Source: Episyrphus balteatus (Eukaryota > Arthropoda > Insecta > Diptera > Syrphidae). Taken from it: a stretch of DNA of 64,000 bases. The notes under the pieces were generated by a model. It was not told the origin of the DNA and searched no databases. It was given only the letters and a program-made list of their open reading frames with translations. Positions 46,888 through 61,968 of this stretch are shown here, one piece after another (position 1 is the first letter of the stretch; each line of letters begins with the position of its first letter). The stretch spans positions 82,282,253 to 82,346,252 of the forward strand of contig NC_079135.1 of assembly GCF_945859705.1 (NCBI RefSeq), written 5' to 3'. The position numbers and the translations under genes are program-made.

Positions 46888-49800
46888 TTTGTGCTCTGTG
46901 AGTCGATATCCTTCGCATACAATTCAATTGGAGTTGAAAAATTCACGTTTGGAGAAAATGACTTTTAAAAATGTTTAAATCGTCATAACTCCTTAACTAA
47001 GCGTCTAAACACTATCAAACTTGCAAAATTCAAAATTCTCTAAAAACAAAACTACAAGTCCAAAACTTATAAAAAATACATTTTTGTGCTCTGTGAGTCG
47101 ATATCCTTCGCATACAATTTAATTGAAGTTGAAAAATTCACGTTTGGAGAAAATGACTTTTAAAAATGTTTAAATCGTCATAACTCCTTAACCAAGCGTC
47201 TAAACACTATCAAACTTGCAAAATTCAAAATTCTCTAAAAACAAAACTACAAGTCCAAAACTTATAGAAAATACATTTTTGTGCTCTGTGAGTCGATATC
47301 CTTCGCATACAATTCAATTGGAGTTGAAAAATTCACGTTTGGAGAAAATGACTTTTAAAAATGTTTAAATCGTCATAACTCCTTAACTAAGCGTCTAAAC
47401 ACTATCAAACTTGCAAAATTCAAAATTCTCTAAAAACAAAACTACAAGTCCAAAACTTATAAATACATTTTTGTGCTCTGTGAGTCGATATCCTTCGCAT
47501 ACAATTCAATTGGAGTTGAAAAATTCACGTTTGGAGAAAATGACTTTTAAAAATGTTTAAATCGTCATAACTCCTTAACCAAGCGTCTAAACACTATCAA
47601 ACTTGCAAAATTCAAAATTCTCTAAAAACAAAACTACAAGTCCAAAACTTATAGAAAATACATTTTTGTGCTCTGTGAGTCGATATCCTTCGCATACAAT
47701 TCAATTGGAGTTGAAAAATTCACGTTTGGAGAAAATGACTTTTAAAAATGTTTAAATCGTCATAACTCCTTAACCAAGCGTCTAAACACTATCAAACTTG
47801 CAAAATTCAAAATTCTCTAAAAACAAAACTACAAGTCCAAAACTTATAAAAAATACATTTTTGTGCTCTGTGAGTCGATATCCTTCGCATACAATTCAAT
47901 TGGAGTTGAAAAATTCACGTTTGGAGAAAATGACTTTTAAAAATGTTTAAATCGTCATAACTCCTTAACCAAGCGTCTAAACACTATCAAACTTGCAAAA
48001 TTCAAAATTCTCTAAAAACAAAACTACAAGTCCAAAACTTATAGAAAATACATTTTTGTGCTCTGTGAGTCGATATCCTTCGCATACAATTCAATTGGAG
48101 TTGAAAAATTCACGTTTGGAGAAAATGACTTTTAAAAATGTTTAAATCGTCATAACTCCTTAACCAAGCGTCTAAACACTATCAAACTTGCAAAATTCAA
48201 AATTCTCTAAAAACAAAACTACAAGTCCAAAACTTATAGAAAATACATTTTTGTGCTCTGTGAGTCGATATCCTTCGCATACAATTCAATTGAAGTTGAA
48301 AAATTCACGTTTGGAGAAAATGACTTTTAAAAATGTTTAAATCGTCATAACTCCTTAACTAAGCGTCTAAACACTATCAAACAACAAAACTACAAGTCCA
48401 AAACTTATAGAAAATACATTTTTGTGCTCTGTGAGTCGATATCCTTCGCATACAATTCAATTGGAGTTGAAAAATTCACGTTTGGAGAAAATGACTTTTA
48501 AAAATGTTTAAATCGTCATAACTCCTTAACTTAGCGTCTAAACACTATCAAACTTGCAAAATTCAAAATTCTCTAAAAACAAAACTACAGGTCCAAAACT
48601 TATAAAAAATACATTTTTGTGCTCTGTGAGTCGATATCCTTCGCATACAATTCAATTGGAGTTGAAAAATTCACGTTTGGAGAAAATGACTTTTAAAAAT
48701 GTTTAAATCGTCATAACTCCTTAACCAAGCGTGTAAGCACTATCAAACTTGCAAAATTCAAAATTCTCTAAAAACAAAACTACAAGTCCAAAACTTATAG
48801 AAAATACATTTTTGTGCTCTGTGAGTCGATATCCTTCGCATACAATTCAATTGGAGTTGAAAAATTCACGTTTGGAGAAAATGACTTTTAAAAATGTTTA
48901 AATCGTCATAACTCCTTAACCAAGCGTCTAAACACTATCAAACTTGCAAAATTCAAAATTCTCTAAAAACAAAACTACAAGTCCAAAACTTATAGAAAAT
49001 ACATTTTTGTGCTCTGTGAGTCGATATCCTTCGCATACAATTCAATTGGAGTTGAAAAATTCACGTTTGGAGAAAATGACTTTTAAAAATGTTTAAATCG
49101 TCATAACTCCTTAACTAAGCGTCTAAACACTATCAAACTTGTAAAATTCAAAATTCTCTAAAAACAAAACTACAAGTCCAAAACTTATAAAAAATACATT
49201 TTTGTGCTCTGTGAGTCGATATCCTTCGCATACAATTCAATTGGAGTTGAAAAATTCACGTTTGGAGAAAATGACTTTTAAAAATGTTTAAATCGTCATA
49301 ACTCCTTAACCAAGCGTCTAAACACTATCAAACTTGCAAAATTCAAAATTCTCTAAAAACAAAACTACAAGTCCAAAACTTATAGAAAATACATTTTTGT
49401 GCTCTGTGAGTCGATATCCTTCGCATACAATTCAATTGGAGTTGAAAAATTCACGTTTGGAGAAAATGACTTTTAAAAATGTTTAAATCGTCATAACTCC
49501 TTAACCAAGCGTCTAAACACTATCAAACTTGCAAAATTCAAAATTCTCTAAAAACAAAACTACAAGTCCAAAACTTATAAAAAATACATTTTTGTGCTCT
49601 GTGAGTCGATATCCTTCGCATACAATTCAATTGGAGTTGAAAAATTCACGTTTGGAGAAAATGACTTTTAAAAATGTTTAAATCGTCATAACTCCTTAAC
49701 CAAGCGTCTAAACACTATCAAACTTGCAAAATTCAAAATTCTCTAAAAACAAAACTACAAGTCCAAAACTTATAGAAAATACATTTTTGTGCTCTGTGAG

Positions 49801-49899
49801 TCGATATCCTTCGCATACAATTCAATTGGAGTTGAAAAATTCACGTTTGGAGAAAATGACTTTTAAAAATGTTTAAATCGTCATAACTCCTTAACCAAG

Positions 49900-49920
49900 C
49901 GTCTAAACAAAAATTCACGT
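49900..49920 (+). repeat. Irregular satellite junction
   Basis: The monomer reads GCGTCTAAACA and then jumps straight to AAATTCACGTTTGGAG, so the part from ACTATC through the next ACAATTC region is missing. A partial monomer of about 100 bp results and the 195-bp phase shifts. The A-rich join suggests slippage or unequal exchange at short A-run homology. Confidence 0.75.
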
Positions 49921-52900
49921 TTGGAGAAAATGACTTTTAAAAATGTTTAAATCGTCATAACTCCTTAACCAAGCGTCTAAACACTATCAAACTTGCAAAA
50001 TTCAAAATTCTCTAAAAACAAAACTACAAGTCCAAAACTTATAGAAAATACATTTTTGTGCTCTGTGAGTCGATATCCTTCGCATACAATTCAATTGGAG
50101 TTGAAAAATTCACGTTTGGGGAAAATGACTTTTAAAAATGTTTAAATCGTCATAACTCCTTAACCAAGCGTCTAAACACTATCAAACTTGCAAAATTCAA
50201 AATTCTCTAAAAACAAAACTACAAGTCCAAAACTTATAAAAAATACATTTTTGTGCTCTGTGAGTCGATATCCTTCGCATACAATTCAATTGGAGTTGAA
50301 AAATTCACGTTTGGAGAAAATGACTTTTAAAAATGTTTAAATCGTCATAACTCCTTAACCAAGCGTCTAAACACTATCAAACTTGCAAAATTCAAAATTC
50401 TCTAAAAACAAAACTACAAGTCCAAAACTTATAGAAAATACATTTTTGTGCTCTGTGAGTCGATATCCTTCGCATACAATTCAATTGGAGTTGAAAAATT
50501 CACGTTTGGAGAAAATGACTTTTAAAAATGTTTAAATCGTCATAACTCCTTAACCAAGCGTCTAAACACTATCAAACTTGCAAAATTCAAAATTCTCTAA
50601 AAACAAAACTACAAGTCCAAAACTTATAGAAAATACATTTTTGTGCTCTGTGAGTCGATATCCTTCGCATACAATTCAATTGGAGTTGAAAAATTCACGT
50701 TTGGAGAAAATGACTTTTAAAAATGTTTAAATCGTCATAACTCCTTAACCAAGCGTCTAAACACTATCAAACTTGCAAAATTCAAAATTCTCTAAAAACA
50801 AAACTACAAGTCCAAAACTTATAAAAAATACATTTTTTTGCTCTGTGAGTCGATATCCTTCGCATACAATTCAATTGGAGTTGAAAAATTCACGTTTGGA
50901 GAAAATGACTTTTAAAAATGTTTAAATCGTCATAACTCCTTAACTAAGCGTCTAAACACTATCAAACTTGCAAAATTCAAAATTCTCTAAAAACAAAACT
51001 ACAAGTCCAAAACTTATAAAAAATACATTTTTGTGCTCTGTGAGTCGATATCCTTCGCATACAATTCAATTGGAGTTGAAAAATTCACGTTTGGAGAAAA
51101 TGACTTTTAAAAATGTTTAAATCGTCATAACTCCTTAACTAAGCGTCTAAACACTATCAAACTTGCAAAATTCAAAATTCTCTAAAAACAAAACTACAAG
51201 TCCAAAACTTATAGAAAATACATTTTTGTGCTCTGTGAGTCGATATCCTTCGCATACAATTCAATTGGAGTTGAAAAATTCACGTTTGGAGAAAATGACT
51301 TTTAAAAATGTTTAAATCGTCATAACTCCTTAACTAAGCGTCTAAACACTATCAAACTTGCAAAATTCAAAATTCTCTAAAAACAAAACTACAAGTCCAA
51401 AACTTATAAATACATTTTTGTGCTCTGTGAGTCGATATCCTTCGCATACAATTCAATTGGAGTTGAAAAATTCACGTTTGGAGAAAATGACTTTTAAAAA
51501 TGTTTAAATCGCCATAACTCCTTAACCAAGCGTCTAAACACTATCAAACTTGCAAAATTCAAAATTCTCTAAAAACAAAACTACAAGTCCAAAACTTATA
51601 GAAAATACATTTTTGTGCTCTGTGAGTCGATATCCTTCGCATACAATTCAATTGGAGTTGAAAAATTCACGTTTGGAGAAAATGACTTTTAAAAATGTTT
51701 AAATCGTCATAACTCCTTAACTAAGCGTCTAAACACTATCAAACTTGCAAAATTCAAAATTCTCTAAAAACAAAACTACAAGTCCAAAACTTATAAAAAA
51801 TACATTTTTGTGCTCTGTGAGTCGATATCCTTCGCATACAATTCAATTGGAGTTGAAAAATTCACGTTTGGAGAAAATGACTTTTAAAAATGTTTAAATC
51901 GTCATAACTCCTTAACTAAGCGTCTAAACACTATCAAACTTGCAAAATTCAAAATTCTCTAAAAACAAAACTACAAGTCCAAAACTTATAAATACATTTT
52001 TGTGCTCTGTGAGTCGATATCCTTCGCATACAATTCAATTGGAGTTGAAAAATTCACGTTTGGAGAAAATGACTTTTAAAAATGTTTAAATCGTCATAAC
52101 TCCTTAACTAAGCGTCTAAACACTATCAAACTTGCAAAATTCAAAATTCTCTAAAAACAAAACTACAAGTCCAAAACTTATAAATACATTTTTGTGCTCT
52201 GTGAGTCGATATCCTTCGCATACAATTCAATTGGAGTTGAAAAATTCACGTTTGGAGAAAATGACTTTTAAAAATGTTTAAATCGCCATAACTCCTTAAC
52301 CAAGCGTCTAAACACTATCAAACTTGCAAAATTCAAAATTCTCTAAAAACAAAACTACAAGTCCAAAACTTATAGAAAATACATTTTTGTGCTCTGTGAG
52401 TCGATATCCTTCGCATACAATTCAATTGGAGTTGAAAAATTCACGTTTGGAGAAAATGACTTTTAAAAATGTTTAAATCGTCATAACTCCTTAACTAAGC
52501 GTCTAAACACTATCAAACTTGCAAAATTCAAAATTCTCTAAAAACAAAACTACAAGTCCAAAACTTATAAAAAATACATTTTTGTGCTCTGTGAGTCGAT
52601 ATCCTTCGCATACAATTCAATTGGAGTTGAAAAATTCACGTTTGGAGAAAATGACTTTTAAAAATGTTTAAATCGTCATAACTCCTTAACTAAGCGTCTA
52701 AACACTATCAAACTTGCAAAATTCAAAATTCTCTAAAAACAAAACTACAAGTCCAAAACTTATAAATACATTTTTGTGCTCTGTGAGTCGATATCCTTCG
52801 CATACAATTCAATTGGAGTTGAAAAATTCACGTTTGGAGAAAATGACTTTTAAAAATGTTTAAATCGTCATAACTCCTTAACTAAGCGTCTAAACACTAT

Positions 52901-55900
52901 CAAACAACAAAACTACAAGTCCAAAACTTATAGAAAATACATTTTTGTGCTCTGTGAGTCGATATCCTTCGCATACAATTTAATTGGAGTTGAAAAATTC
53001 ACGTTTGGAGAAAATGACTTTTAAAAATGTTTAAATCGTCATAACTCCTTAACTAAGCGTCTAAACACTATCAAACTTGCAAAATTCAAAATTCTCTAAA
53101 AACAAAACTACAAGTCCAAAACTTATAAAAAATACATTTTTGTGCTCTGTGAGTCGATATCCTTCGCATACAATTCAATTGGAGTTGAAAAATTCACGTT
53201 TGGAGAAAATGACTTTTAAAAATGTTTGAATCGTCATAACTCCTTAACCAAGCGTCTAAACACTATCAAACTTGCAAAATTCAAAATTCTCTAAAAACAA
53301 AACTACAAGTCCAAAACTTATAGAAAATACATTTTTGTGCTCTGTGAGTCGATATCCTTCGCATACAATTCAATTGGAGTTGAAAAATTCACGTTTGGAG
53401 AAAATGACTTTTAAAAATGTTTAAATCGTCATAACTCCTTAACCAAGCGTCTAAACACTATCAAACTTGCAAAATTCAAAATTCTCTAAAGACAAAACTA
53501 CAAGTCCAAAACTTATAGAAAATACATTTTTGTGCTCTGTGAGTCGATATCCTTCGCATACAATTCAATTGGAGTTGAAAAATTCACGTTTGGAGAAAAT
53601 GACTTTTAAAAATGTTTAAATCGTCATAACTCCTTAACTAAGCGTCTAAACACTATCAAACTTGCAAAATTCAAAATTCTCTAAAAACAAAACTACAAGT
53701 CCAAAACTTATAGAAAATACATTTTTGTGCTCTGTGAGTCGATATCCTTCGCATACAATTCAATTGGAGTTGAAAAATTCACGTTTGGAGAAAATGACTT
53801 TTAAAAATGTTTAAATCGTCATAACTCCTTAACTAAGCGTCTAAACACTATCAAACTTGCAAAATTCAAAATTCTCTAAAAACAAAACTACAAGTCCAAA
53901 ACTTATAAAAAATACATTTTTGTGCTCTGTGAGTCGATATCCTTCGCATACAATTCAATTGGAGTTGAAAAATTCACGTTTGGAGAAAATGACTTTTAAA
54001 AATGTTTAAATCGTCATAACTCCTTAACTAAGCGTCTAAACACTATCAAACTTGCAAAATTCAAAATTCTCTAAAAACAAAACTACAAGTCCAAAACTTA
54101 TAAAAAATACATTTTTGTGCTCTGTGAGTCGATATCCTTCGCATACAATTCAATTGGAGTTGAAAAATTCACGTTTGGAGAAAATGACTTTTAAAAATGT
54201 TTGAATCGTCATAACTCCTTAACCAAGCGTCTAAACACTATCAAACTTGCAAAATTCAAAATTCTCTAAAAACAAAACTACAAGTCCAAAACTTATAGAA
54301 AATACATTTTTGTGCTCTGTGAGTCGATATCCTTCGCATACAATTCAATTGGAGTTGAAAAATTCACGTTTGGAGAAAATGACTTTTAAAAATGTTTAAA
54401 TCGTCATAACTCCTTAACCAAGCGTCTAAACACTATCAAACTTGCAAAATTCAAAATTCTCTAAAGACAAAACTACAAGTCCAAAACTTATAGAAAATAC
54501 ATTTTTGTGCTCTGTGAGTCGATATCCTTCGCATACAATTCAATTGGAGTTGAAAAATTCACGTTTGGAGAAAATGACTTTTAAAAATGTTTAAATCGTC
54601 ATAACTCCTTAACTAAGCGTCTAAACACTATCAAACTTGCAAAATTCAAAATTCTCTAAAAACAAAACTACAAGTCCAAAACTTATAGAAAATACATTTT
54701 TGTGCTCTGTGAGTCGATATCCTTCGCATACAATTCAATTGGAGTTGAAAAATTCACGTTTGGAGAAAATGACTTTTAAAAATGTTTAAATCGTCATAAC
54801 TCCTTAACTAAGCGTCTAAACACTATCAAACTTGCAAAATTCAAAATTCTCTAAAAACAAAACTACAAGTCCAAAACTTATAAAAAATACATTTTTGTGC
54901 TCTGTGAGTCGATATCCTTCGCATACAATTCAATTGGAGTTGAAAAATTCACGTTTGGAGAAAATGACTTTTAAAAATGTTTAAATCGTCATAACTCCTT
55001 AACTAAGCGTCTAAACACTATCAAACTTGCAAAATTCAAAATTCTCTAAAAACAAAACTACAAGTCCAAAACTTATAGAAAATACATTTTTGTGCTCTGT
55101 GAGTCGATATCCTTCGCAAACAATTCAATTGGAGTTGAAAAATTCACGTTTGGAGAAAATGACTTTTAAAAATGTTTAAATCGTCATAACTCCTTAACTA
55201 AGCGTCTAAACACTATCAAACTTGCAAAATTCAAAATTCTCTAAAAACAAAACTACAAGTCCAAAACTTATAGAAAATACATTTTTGTGCTCTGTGAGTC
55301 GATATCCTTCGCATACAATTCAATTGGAGTTGAAAAATTCACGTTTGGAGAAAATGACTTTTAAAAATGTTTAAATCGTCATAACTCCTTAACTAAGCGT
55401 CTAAACACTATCAAACTTGCAAAATTCAAAATTCTCTAAAAACAAAACTACAAGTCCAAAACTTATAGAAAATACATTTTTGTGCTCTGTGAGTCGATAT
55501 CCTTCGCATACAATTCAATTGGAGTTGAAAAATTCACGTTTGGAGAAAATGACTTTTAAAAATGTTTAAATCGTCATAACTCCTTAACTAAGCGTCTAAA
55601 CACTATCAAACTTGCAAAATTCAAAATTCTCTAAAAACAAAACTACAAGTCCAAAACTTATAAAAAATACATTTTTGTGCTCTGTGAGTCGATATCCTTC
55701 GCATACAATTCAATTGGAGTTGAAAAATTCACGTTTGGAGAAAATGACTTTTAAAAATGTTTAAATCGTCATAACTCCTTAACTAAGCGTCTAAACACTA
55801 TCAAACTTGCAAAATTCAAAATTCTCTAAAAACAAAACTACAAGTCCAAAACTTATAAATACATTTTTGTGCTCTGTGAGTCGATATCCTTCGCATACAA

Positions 55901-57739
55901 TTCAATTGGAGTTGAAAAATTCACGTTTGGAGAAAATGACTTTTAAAAATGTTTAAATCGTCATAACTCCTTAACCAAGCGTCTAAACACTATCAAACTT
56001 GCAAAATTCAAAATTCTCTAAAAACAAAACTACAAGTCCAAAACTTATAGAAAATACATTTTTGTGCTCTGTGAGTCGATATCCTTCGCATACAATTCAA
56101 TTGGAGTTGAAAAATTCACGTTTGGAGAAAATGACTTTTAAAAATGTTTAAATCGTCATAACTCCTTAACCAAGCGTCTAAACACTATCAAACTTGCAAA
56201 ATTCAAAATTCTCTAAAAACAAAACTACAAGTCCAAAACTTATAGAAAATACATTTTTGTGCTCTGTGAGTCGATATCCTTCGCATACAATTCAATTGGA
56301 GTTGAAAAATTCACGTTTGGAGAAAATGACTTTTAAAAATGTTTAAATCGTCATAACTCCTTAACTAAGCGTCTAAACACTATCAAACTTGCAAAATTCA
56401 AAATTCTCTAAAAACAAAACTACAAGTCCAAAACTTATAAAAAAATACATTTTTGTGCTCTGTGAGTCGATATCCTTCGCATACAATTCAATTGGAGTTG
56501 AAAAATTCACGTTTGGAGAAAATGACTTTTAAAAATGTTTAAATCGTCATAACTCCTTAACCAAGCGTCTAAACACTATCAAACTTGCAAAATTCAAAAT
56601 TCTCTAAAAACAAAACTACAAGTCCAACACTTATAGAAAATACATTTTTGTGCTCTGTGAGTCGATATTCTTCGCATATAATTGAATTGGAGTTGAAAAA
56701 TTCACGTTTAGAGAAAATGACTTTTAAAAATGTTTAAATCGTCATAACTCCTTAACTAAGCGTCTAAACACTATCAAACTTGCAAAATTCAAAATTCTTT
56801 AAAAACAAAACTACAAGTCCAACACTTATAGAAAATACATTTTTGTGCTCTGTGAGTCGATATCCTTCACATACAATTCAATTGGAGTTGAAAAATTCAC
56901 GTTTGGAGAAAATGACTTTTAAAAATGTTTAAATCGTCATAACTCCTTAACCAAGCGTCTAAACACTATCAAACTTGCAAAATTCAAAATTCTCTAAAAA
57001 CAAAACTACAAGTCCAAAACTTATAGAAAATACATTTTTGTGCTCTGTGAGTCGATATCCTTCGCATACAATTCAATTGGAGTTGAAAAATTCACGTTTG
57101 GAGAAAATGACTTTTAAAAATGTTTAAATCGTCATAACTCCTTAACCAAGCGTCTAAACACTATCAAACTTGCAAAATTCAAAATTCTCTAAAAACAAAA
57201 CTACAAGTCCAAAACTTATAGAAAATACATTTTTGTGCTCTGTGAGTCGATATCCTTCGCATACAATTCAATTGGAGTTGAAAAATTCACGTTTGGAGAA
57301 AATCACTTTTAAAAATGTTTAAATCGTCATAACTCCTTAACCAAGCGTCTAAACACTATCAAACTTGCAAAATTCAAAATTCTCTAAAAACAAAACTACA
57401 AGTCCAAAACTTATAGAAAATACATTTTTGTGCTCTGTGAGTCGATATCCTTCGCATACAATTCAATTGGAGTTGAAAAATTCACGTTTGGAGAAAATGA
57501 CTTTTAAAAATGTTTAAATCGTCATAACTCCTTAACTAAGCGTCTAAACACTATCAAACTTGCAAAATTCAAAATTCTCTAAAAACAAAACTACAAGTCC
57601 AAAACTTATAGAAAATACATTTTTGTGCTCTGTGAGTCGATATCCTTCGCATACAATTCAATTGGAGTTGAAAAATTCACGTTTGGAGAAAATGACTTTT
57701 AAAAATGTTTAAATCGTCATAACTCCTTAAGCAAGCGTC

Positions 57740-60700
57740 TAAACACTATCAAACTTGCAAAATTCAAAATTCTCTAAAAACAAAACTACAAGTCCAAAAC
57801 TTATAAAAAATACATTTTTGTGCTCTGTGAGTCGATATCCTTCGCATACAATTCAATTGGAGTTGAAAAATTCACGTTTGGAGAAAATGACTTTTAAAAA
57901 TGTTTAAATCGTCATAACTCCTTAACTAAGCGTCTAAACACTATCAAACTTGCAAAATTCAAAATTCTCTAAAAACAAAACTACAAGTCCAAAACTTATA
58001 AAAAATACATTTTTGTGCTCTGTGAGTCGATATCCTTTGCATACAATTCAATTGGAGTTGAAAAATTCAAGTTTGGAGAAAATGACTTTTAAAAATGTTT
58101 AAATCGTCATAACTCCTTAACTAAGCGTCTAAACACTATCAAACTTGCAAAATTCAAAATTCTCTAAAAACAAAACTACAAGTCCAAAACTTATAAAAAA
58201 TACATTTTTGTGCTCTGTGAGTCGATATCCTTCGCATACAATTCAATTGGAGTTGAAAAATTCACGTTTGGAGAAAATGACTTTTAAAAATGTTTAAATC
58301 GTCATAACTCCTTAACCAAGCGTCTAAACACTATCAAACTTGCAAAATTCAAAATTCTCTAAAAACAAAACTACAAGTCCAAAACTTATAGAAAATACAT
58401 TTTTGTGCTCTGTGAGTCGATATAATTCGCATACAATTCAATTGAAGTTGAAAAATTCACGTTTGGAGAAAATGATAATAAATCGTCATAACTCCTTAAC
58501 TAAGCGTCTAAACACTATCAAACAACAAAACTACAAGTCCAAAACTTATAGAAAATACATTTTTGTGCTCTGTGAGTCGATATCCTTCGCATACAATTCA
58601 ATTGGAGTTGAAAAATTCACGTTTGGAGAAAATGACTTTTAAAAATGTTTAAATCGTCATAACTCCTTAACTAAGCGTCTAAACACTATCAAACTTGCAA
58701 AATTCAAAATTCTCTAAAAACAAAACTACAAGTCCAAAACTTATAAAAAATACATTTTTGTGCTCTGTGAGTCGATATCCTTCGCATACAATTCAATTGG
58801 AGTTGAAAAATTCACGTTTGGAGAAAAAAAACTTATAGAAAATACATTTTTGTGCTCTGTGAGTCGATATCCTTCGCTTACAATTCAATTGGAGTTGAAA
58901 AATTCACGTTTGGAGAAAATGACTTTTAAAAATGTTTAAATCGTCATAACTCCTTAACCAAGCGTCTAAACACTATCAAACTTGCAAAATTCAAAATTCT
59001 CTATAAACAAAACTACAAGTCCAAAACTTATAGAAAATACATTTTTGTGCTCTGTGAGTCGATATCCTTCGCTTACAATTCAATTGGAGTTGAAAAATTC
59101 ACGTTTGGAGAAAATGACTTTTAAAAATGTTTAAATCGTCATAACTCCTTAACCAAGCGTCTAAACACTATCAAACTTGCAAAATTCAAAATTCTCTATA
59201 AACAAAACTACAAGTCCAAAACTTATAGAAAATACATTTTTGTGCTCTGTGAGTCGATATCCTTCGCTTACAATTCAATTGGAGTTGAAAAATTCACGTT
59301 TGGAGAAAATGACTTTTAAAAATGTTTAAATCGTCATAACTCCTTAACCAAGCGTCTAAACACTATCAAACTTGCAAAATTCAAAATTCTCTAAAAACAA
59401 AACTACAAGTCCAAAACTTATAGAAAATACATTTTTGTGCTCTGTGAGTCGATATCCTTCGCATACAATTCAATTGGAGTTGAAAAATTCACGTTTGGAG
59501 AAAATGATAATAAATCGTCATAACTCCTTAACTAAGCGTCTAAACACTATCAAACAACAAAACTACAAGTCCAAAACTTATAGAAAATACATTTTTGTGC
59601 TCTGTGAGTCGATATCCTTCGCATACAATTCAATTGGAGTTGAAAAATTTACATTTGGAGAAAATGACTTTTAAAAATGTTTAAATCGTCATAACTCCTT
59701 AACTAAGCGTCTAAACACTATCAAACTTGCAAAATTCAAAATTCTCTATAAACAAAACTACAAGTCCAAAACTTATAGAAAATACATTTTTGTGCTCTGT
59801 GAGTCGATATCCTTCGCTTACAATTCAATTGGAGTTGAAAAATTCACGTTTGGAGAAAATGACTTTTAAAAATGTTTAAATCGTCATAACTCCTTAACCA
59901 AGCGTCTAAACACTATCAAACTTGCAAAATTCAAAATTCTCTAAAAACAAAACTACAAGTCCAAAACTTATAGAAAATACATTTTTGTGCTCTGTGAGTC
60001 GATATCCTTCGCATACAATTCAATTGGAGTTGAAAAATTCACGTTTGGAGAATATGACTTTTAAAAATGTTTAAATCGTCATAACTCCTTAACTAAGCGT
60101 CTAAACACTATCAAACTTGCAAAATTCAAAATTCTCTAAAAACAAAACTACAAGTCCAAAACTTATAAAAAATACATTTTTGTGCTTTGTGAGTCGATAT
60201 CCTTCGCATACAATTCAATTGGAGTTGAAAAATTCACGTTTGGAGAAAATGACTTTTAAAAATGTTTAAATCGTCATAACTCCTTAACCAAGCGTCTAAA
60301 CACTATCAAACTTGCAAAATTCAAAATTCTCTAAAAACAAAACTACAAGTCCAAAACTTATAGAAAATACATTTTTGTGCTCTGTGAGTCGATATCCTTC
60401 GCATACAATTCAATTGGAGTTGAAAAATTCACGTTTGGAGAAAATGACTTTTAAAAATGTTTAAATCGTCATAACTCCTTAACTAAGCGTCTAAACACTA
60501 TCAAACTTGCAAAATTCAAAATTCTCTAAAAACAAAACTACAAGTCCAAAACTTATAGAAAATACATTTTTGTGCTCTGTGAGTCGATATCCTTCGCATA
60601 CAATTCAATTGGAGTTGAAAAATTCACGTTTGGAGAAAATGACTTTTAAAAATGTTTAAATCGTCATAACTCCTTAACCAAGCGTCTAAACACTATCAAA

Positions 60701-61968
60701 CTTGCAAAATTCAAAATTCTCTAAAAACAAAACTACAAGTCCAAAACTTATAGAAAATACATTTTTGTGCTCTGTGAGTCGATATCCTTCGCATACAATT
60801 CAATTGGAGTTGAAAAATTCACGTTTGGAGAAAATGACTTTTAAAAATGTTTAAATCGTCATAACTCCTTAACTAAGCGTCTAAACACTATCAAACTTGC
60901 AAAATTCAAAATTCTCTAAAAACAAAACTACAAGTCCAAAACTTATAAAAAATACATTTTTGTGCTCTGTGAGTCGATATCCTTCGCATACAATTCAATT
61001 GGAGTTGAAAAATTCACGTTTGGAGAAAATGACTTTTAAAAATGTTTAAATCGTCATAACTCCTTAACTAAGCGTCTAAACACTATCAAACTTGCAAAAT
61101 TCAAAATTTTCTAAAAACAAAACTACAAGTCCAAAACTTATAAAAAATACATTTTTGTGCTCTGTGAGTCGATATCCTTTGCATACAATTCAATTGGAGT
61201 TGAAAAATTCACGTTTGGAGAAAATGACTTTTAAAAATGTTTAAATCGTCATAACTCCTTAACTAAGCGTCTAAACACTATCAAACTTGCAAAATTCAAA
61301 ATTCTCTAAAAACAAAACTACAAGTCCAAAACTTATAAAAAATACATTTTTGTGCTCTGTGAGTCGATATCCTTCGCATACAATTCAATTGGAGTTGAAA
61401 AATTCACGTTTGGAGAAAATGACTTTTAAAAATGTTTAAATCGTCATAACTCCTTAACCAAGCGTCTAAACACTATCAAACTTGCAAAATTCAAAATTCT
61501 CTAAAAACAAAACTACAAGTCCAAAACTTATAGAAAATACATTTTTGTGCTCTGTGAGTCGATATAATTCGCATACAATTCAATTGAAGTTGAAAAATTC
61601 ACGTTTGGAGAAAATGATAATAAATCGTCATAACTCCTTAACTAAGCGTCTAAACACTATCAAACAACAAAACTACAAGTCCAAAACTTATAGAAAATAC
61701 ATTTTTGTGCTCTGTGAGTCGATATCCTTCGCATACAATTCAATTGGAGTTGAAAAATTCACGTTTGGAGAAAATGACTTTTAAAAATGTTTAAATCGTC
61801 ATAACTCCTTAACTAAGCGTCTAAACACTATCAAACTTGCAAAATTCAAAATTCTCTAAAAACAAAACTACAAGTCCAAAACTTATAAAAAATACATTTT
61901 TGTGCTTTGTGAGTCGATATCCTTCGCATACAATTCAATTGGAGTTGAAAAATTCACGTTTGGAGAAA
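57740..61968 (+). repeat. Duplicated satellite segment at 3142-bp offset
   Basis: The variants CCTTTGCATAC (58034 and 61176), TATAATTCGC (58421 and 61563) and ATGATAATAAATCG (58472 and 61614) all recur 3142 bp apart, so a segment of at least 1 kb is present twice. A third copy of the ATGATAATA monomer lies at 59504. The match stops at the broken monomer at 58826. Between the copies, three consecutive monomers (TTCGCTTACAATTC near 58874, 59069, 59264) show single-monomer amplification. Confidence 0.75.
58818..58836 (+). repeat. Truncated monomer junction at an A-run
   Basis: GTTTGGAGAAAA is joined to AAAACTTATAGAAAATAC, deleting the part of the monomer from TGACTTTT to GTCCA. The breakpoint sits in a run of eight A bases shared by both sides, consistent with a microhomology-mediated deletion or slippage. 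It also marks the end of the 3142-bp-offset duplication. Confidence 0.75.

Noticed and set aside
58340..61784. Three 100-codon plus-strand ORFs (58340, 59372, 61482)
   Set aside because: They are two fused satellite monomers in which deletion variants happen to remove stop codons. The three are near-identical because the satellite is repeated.
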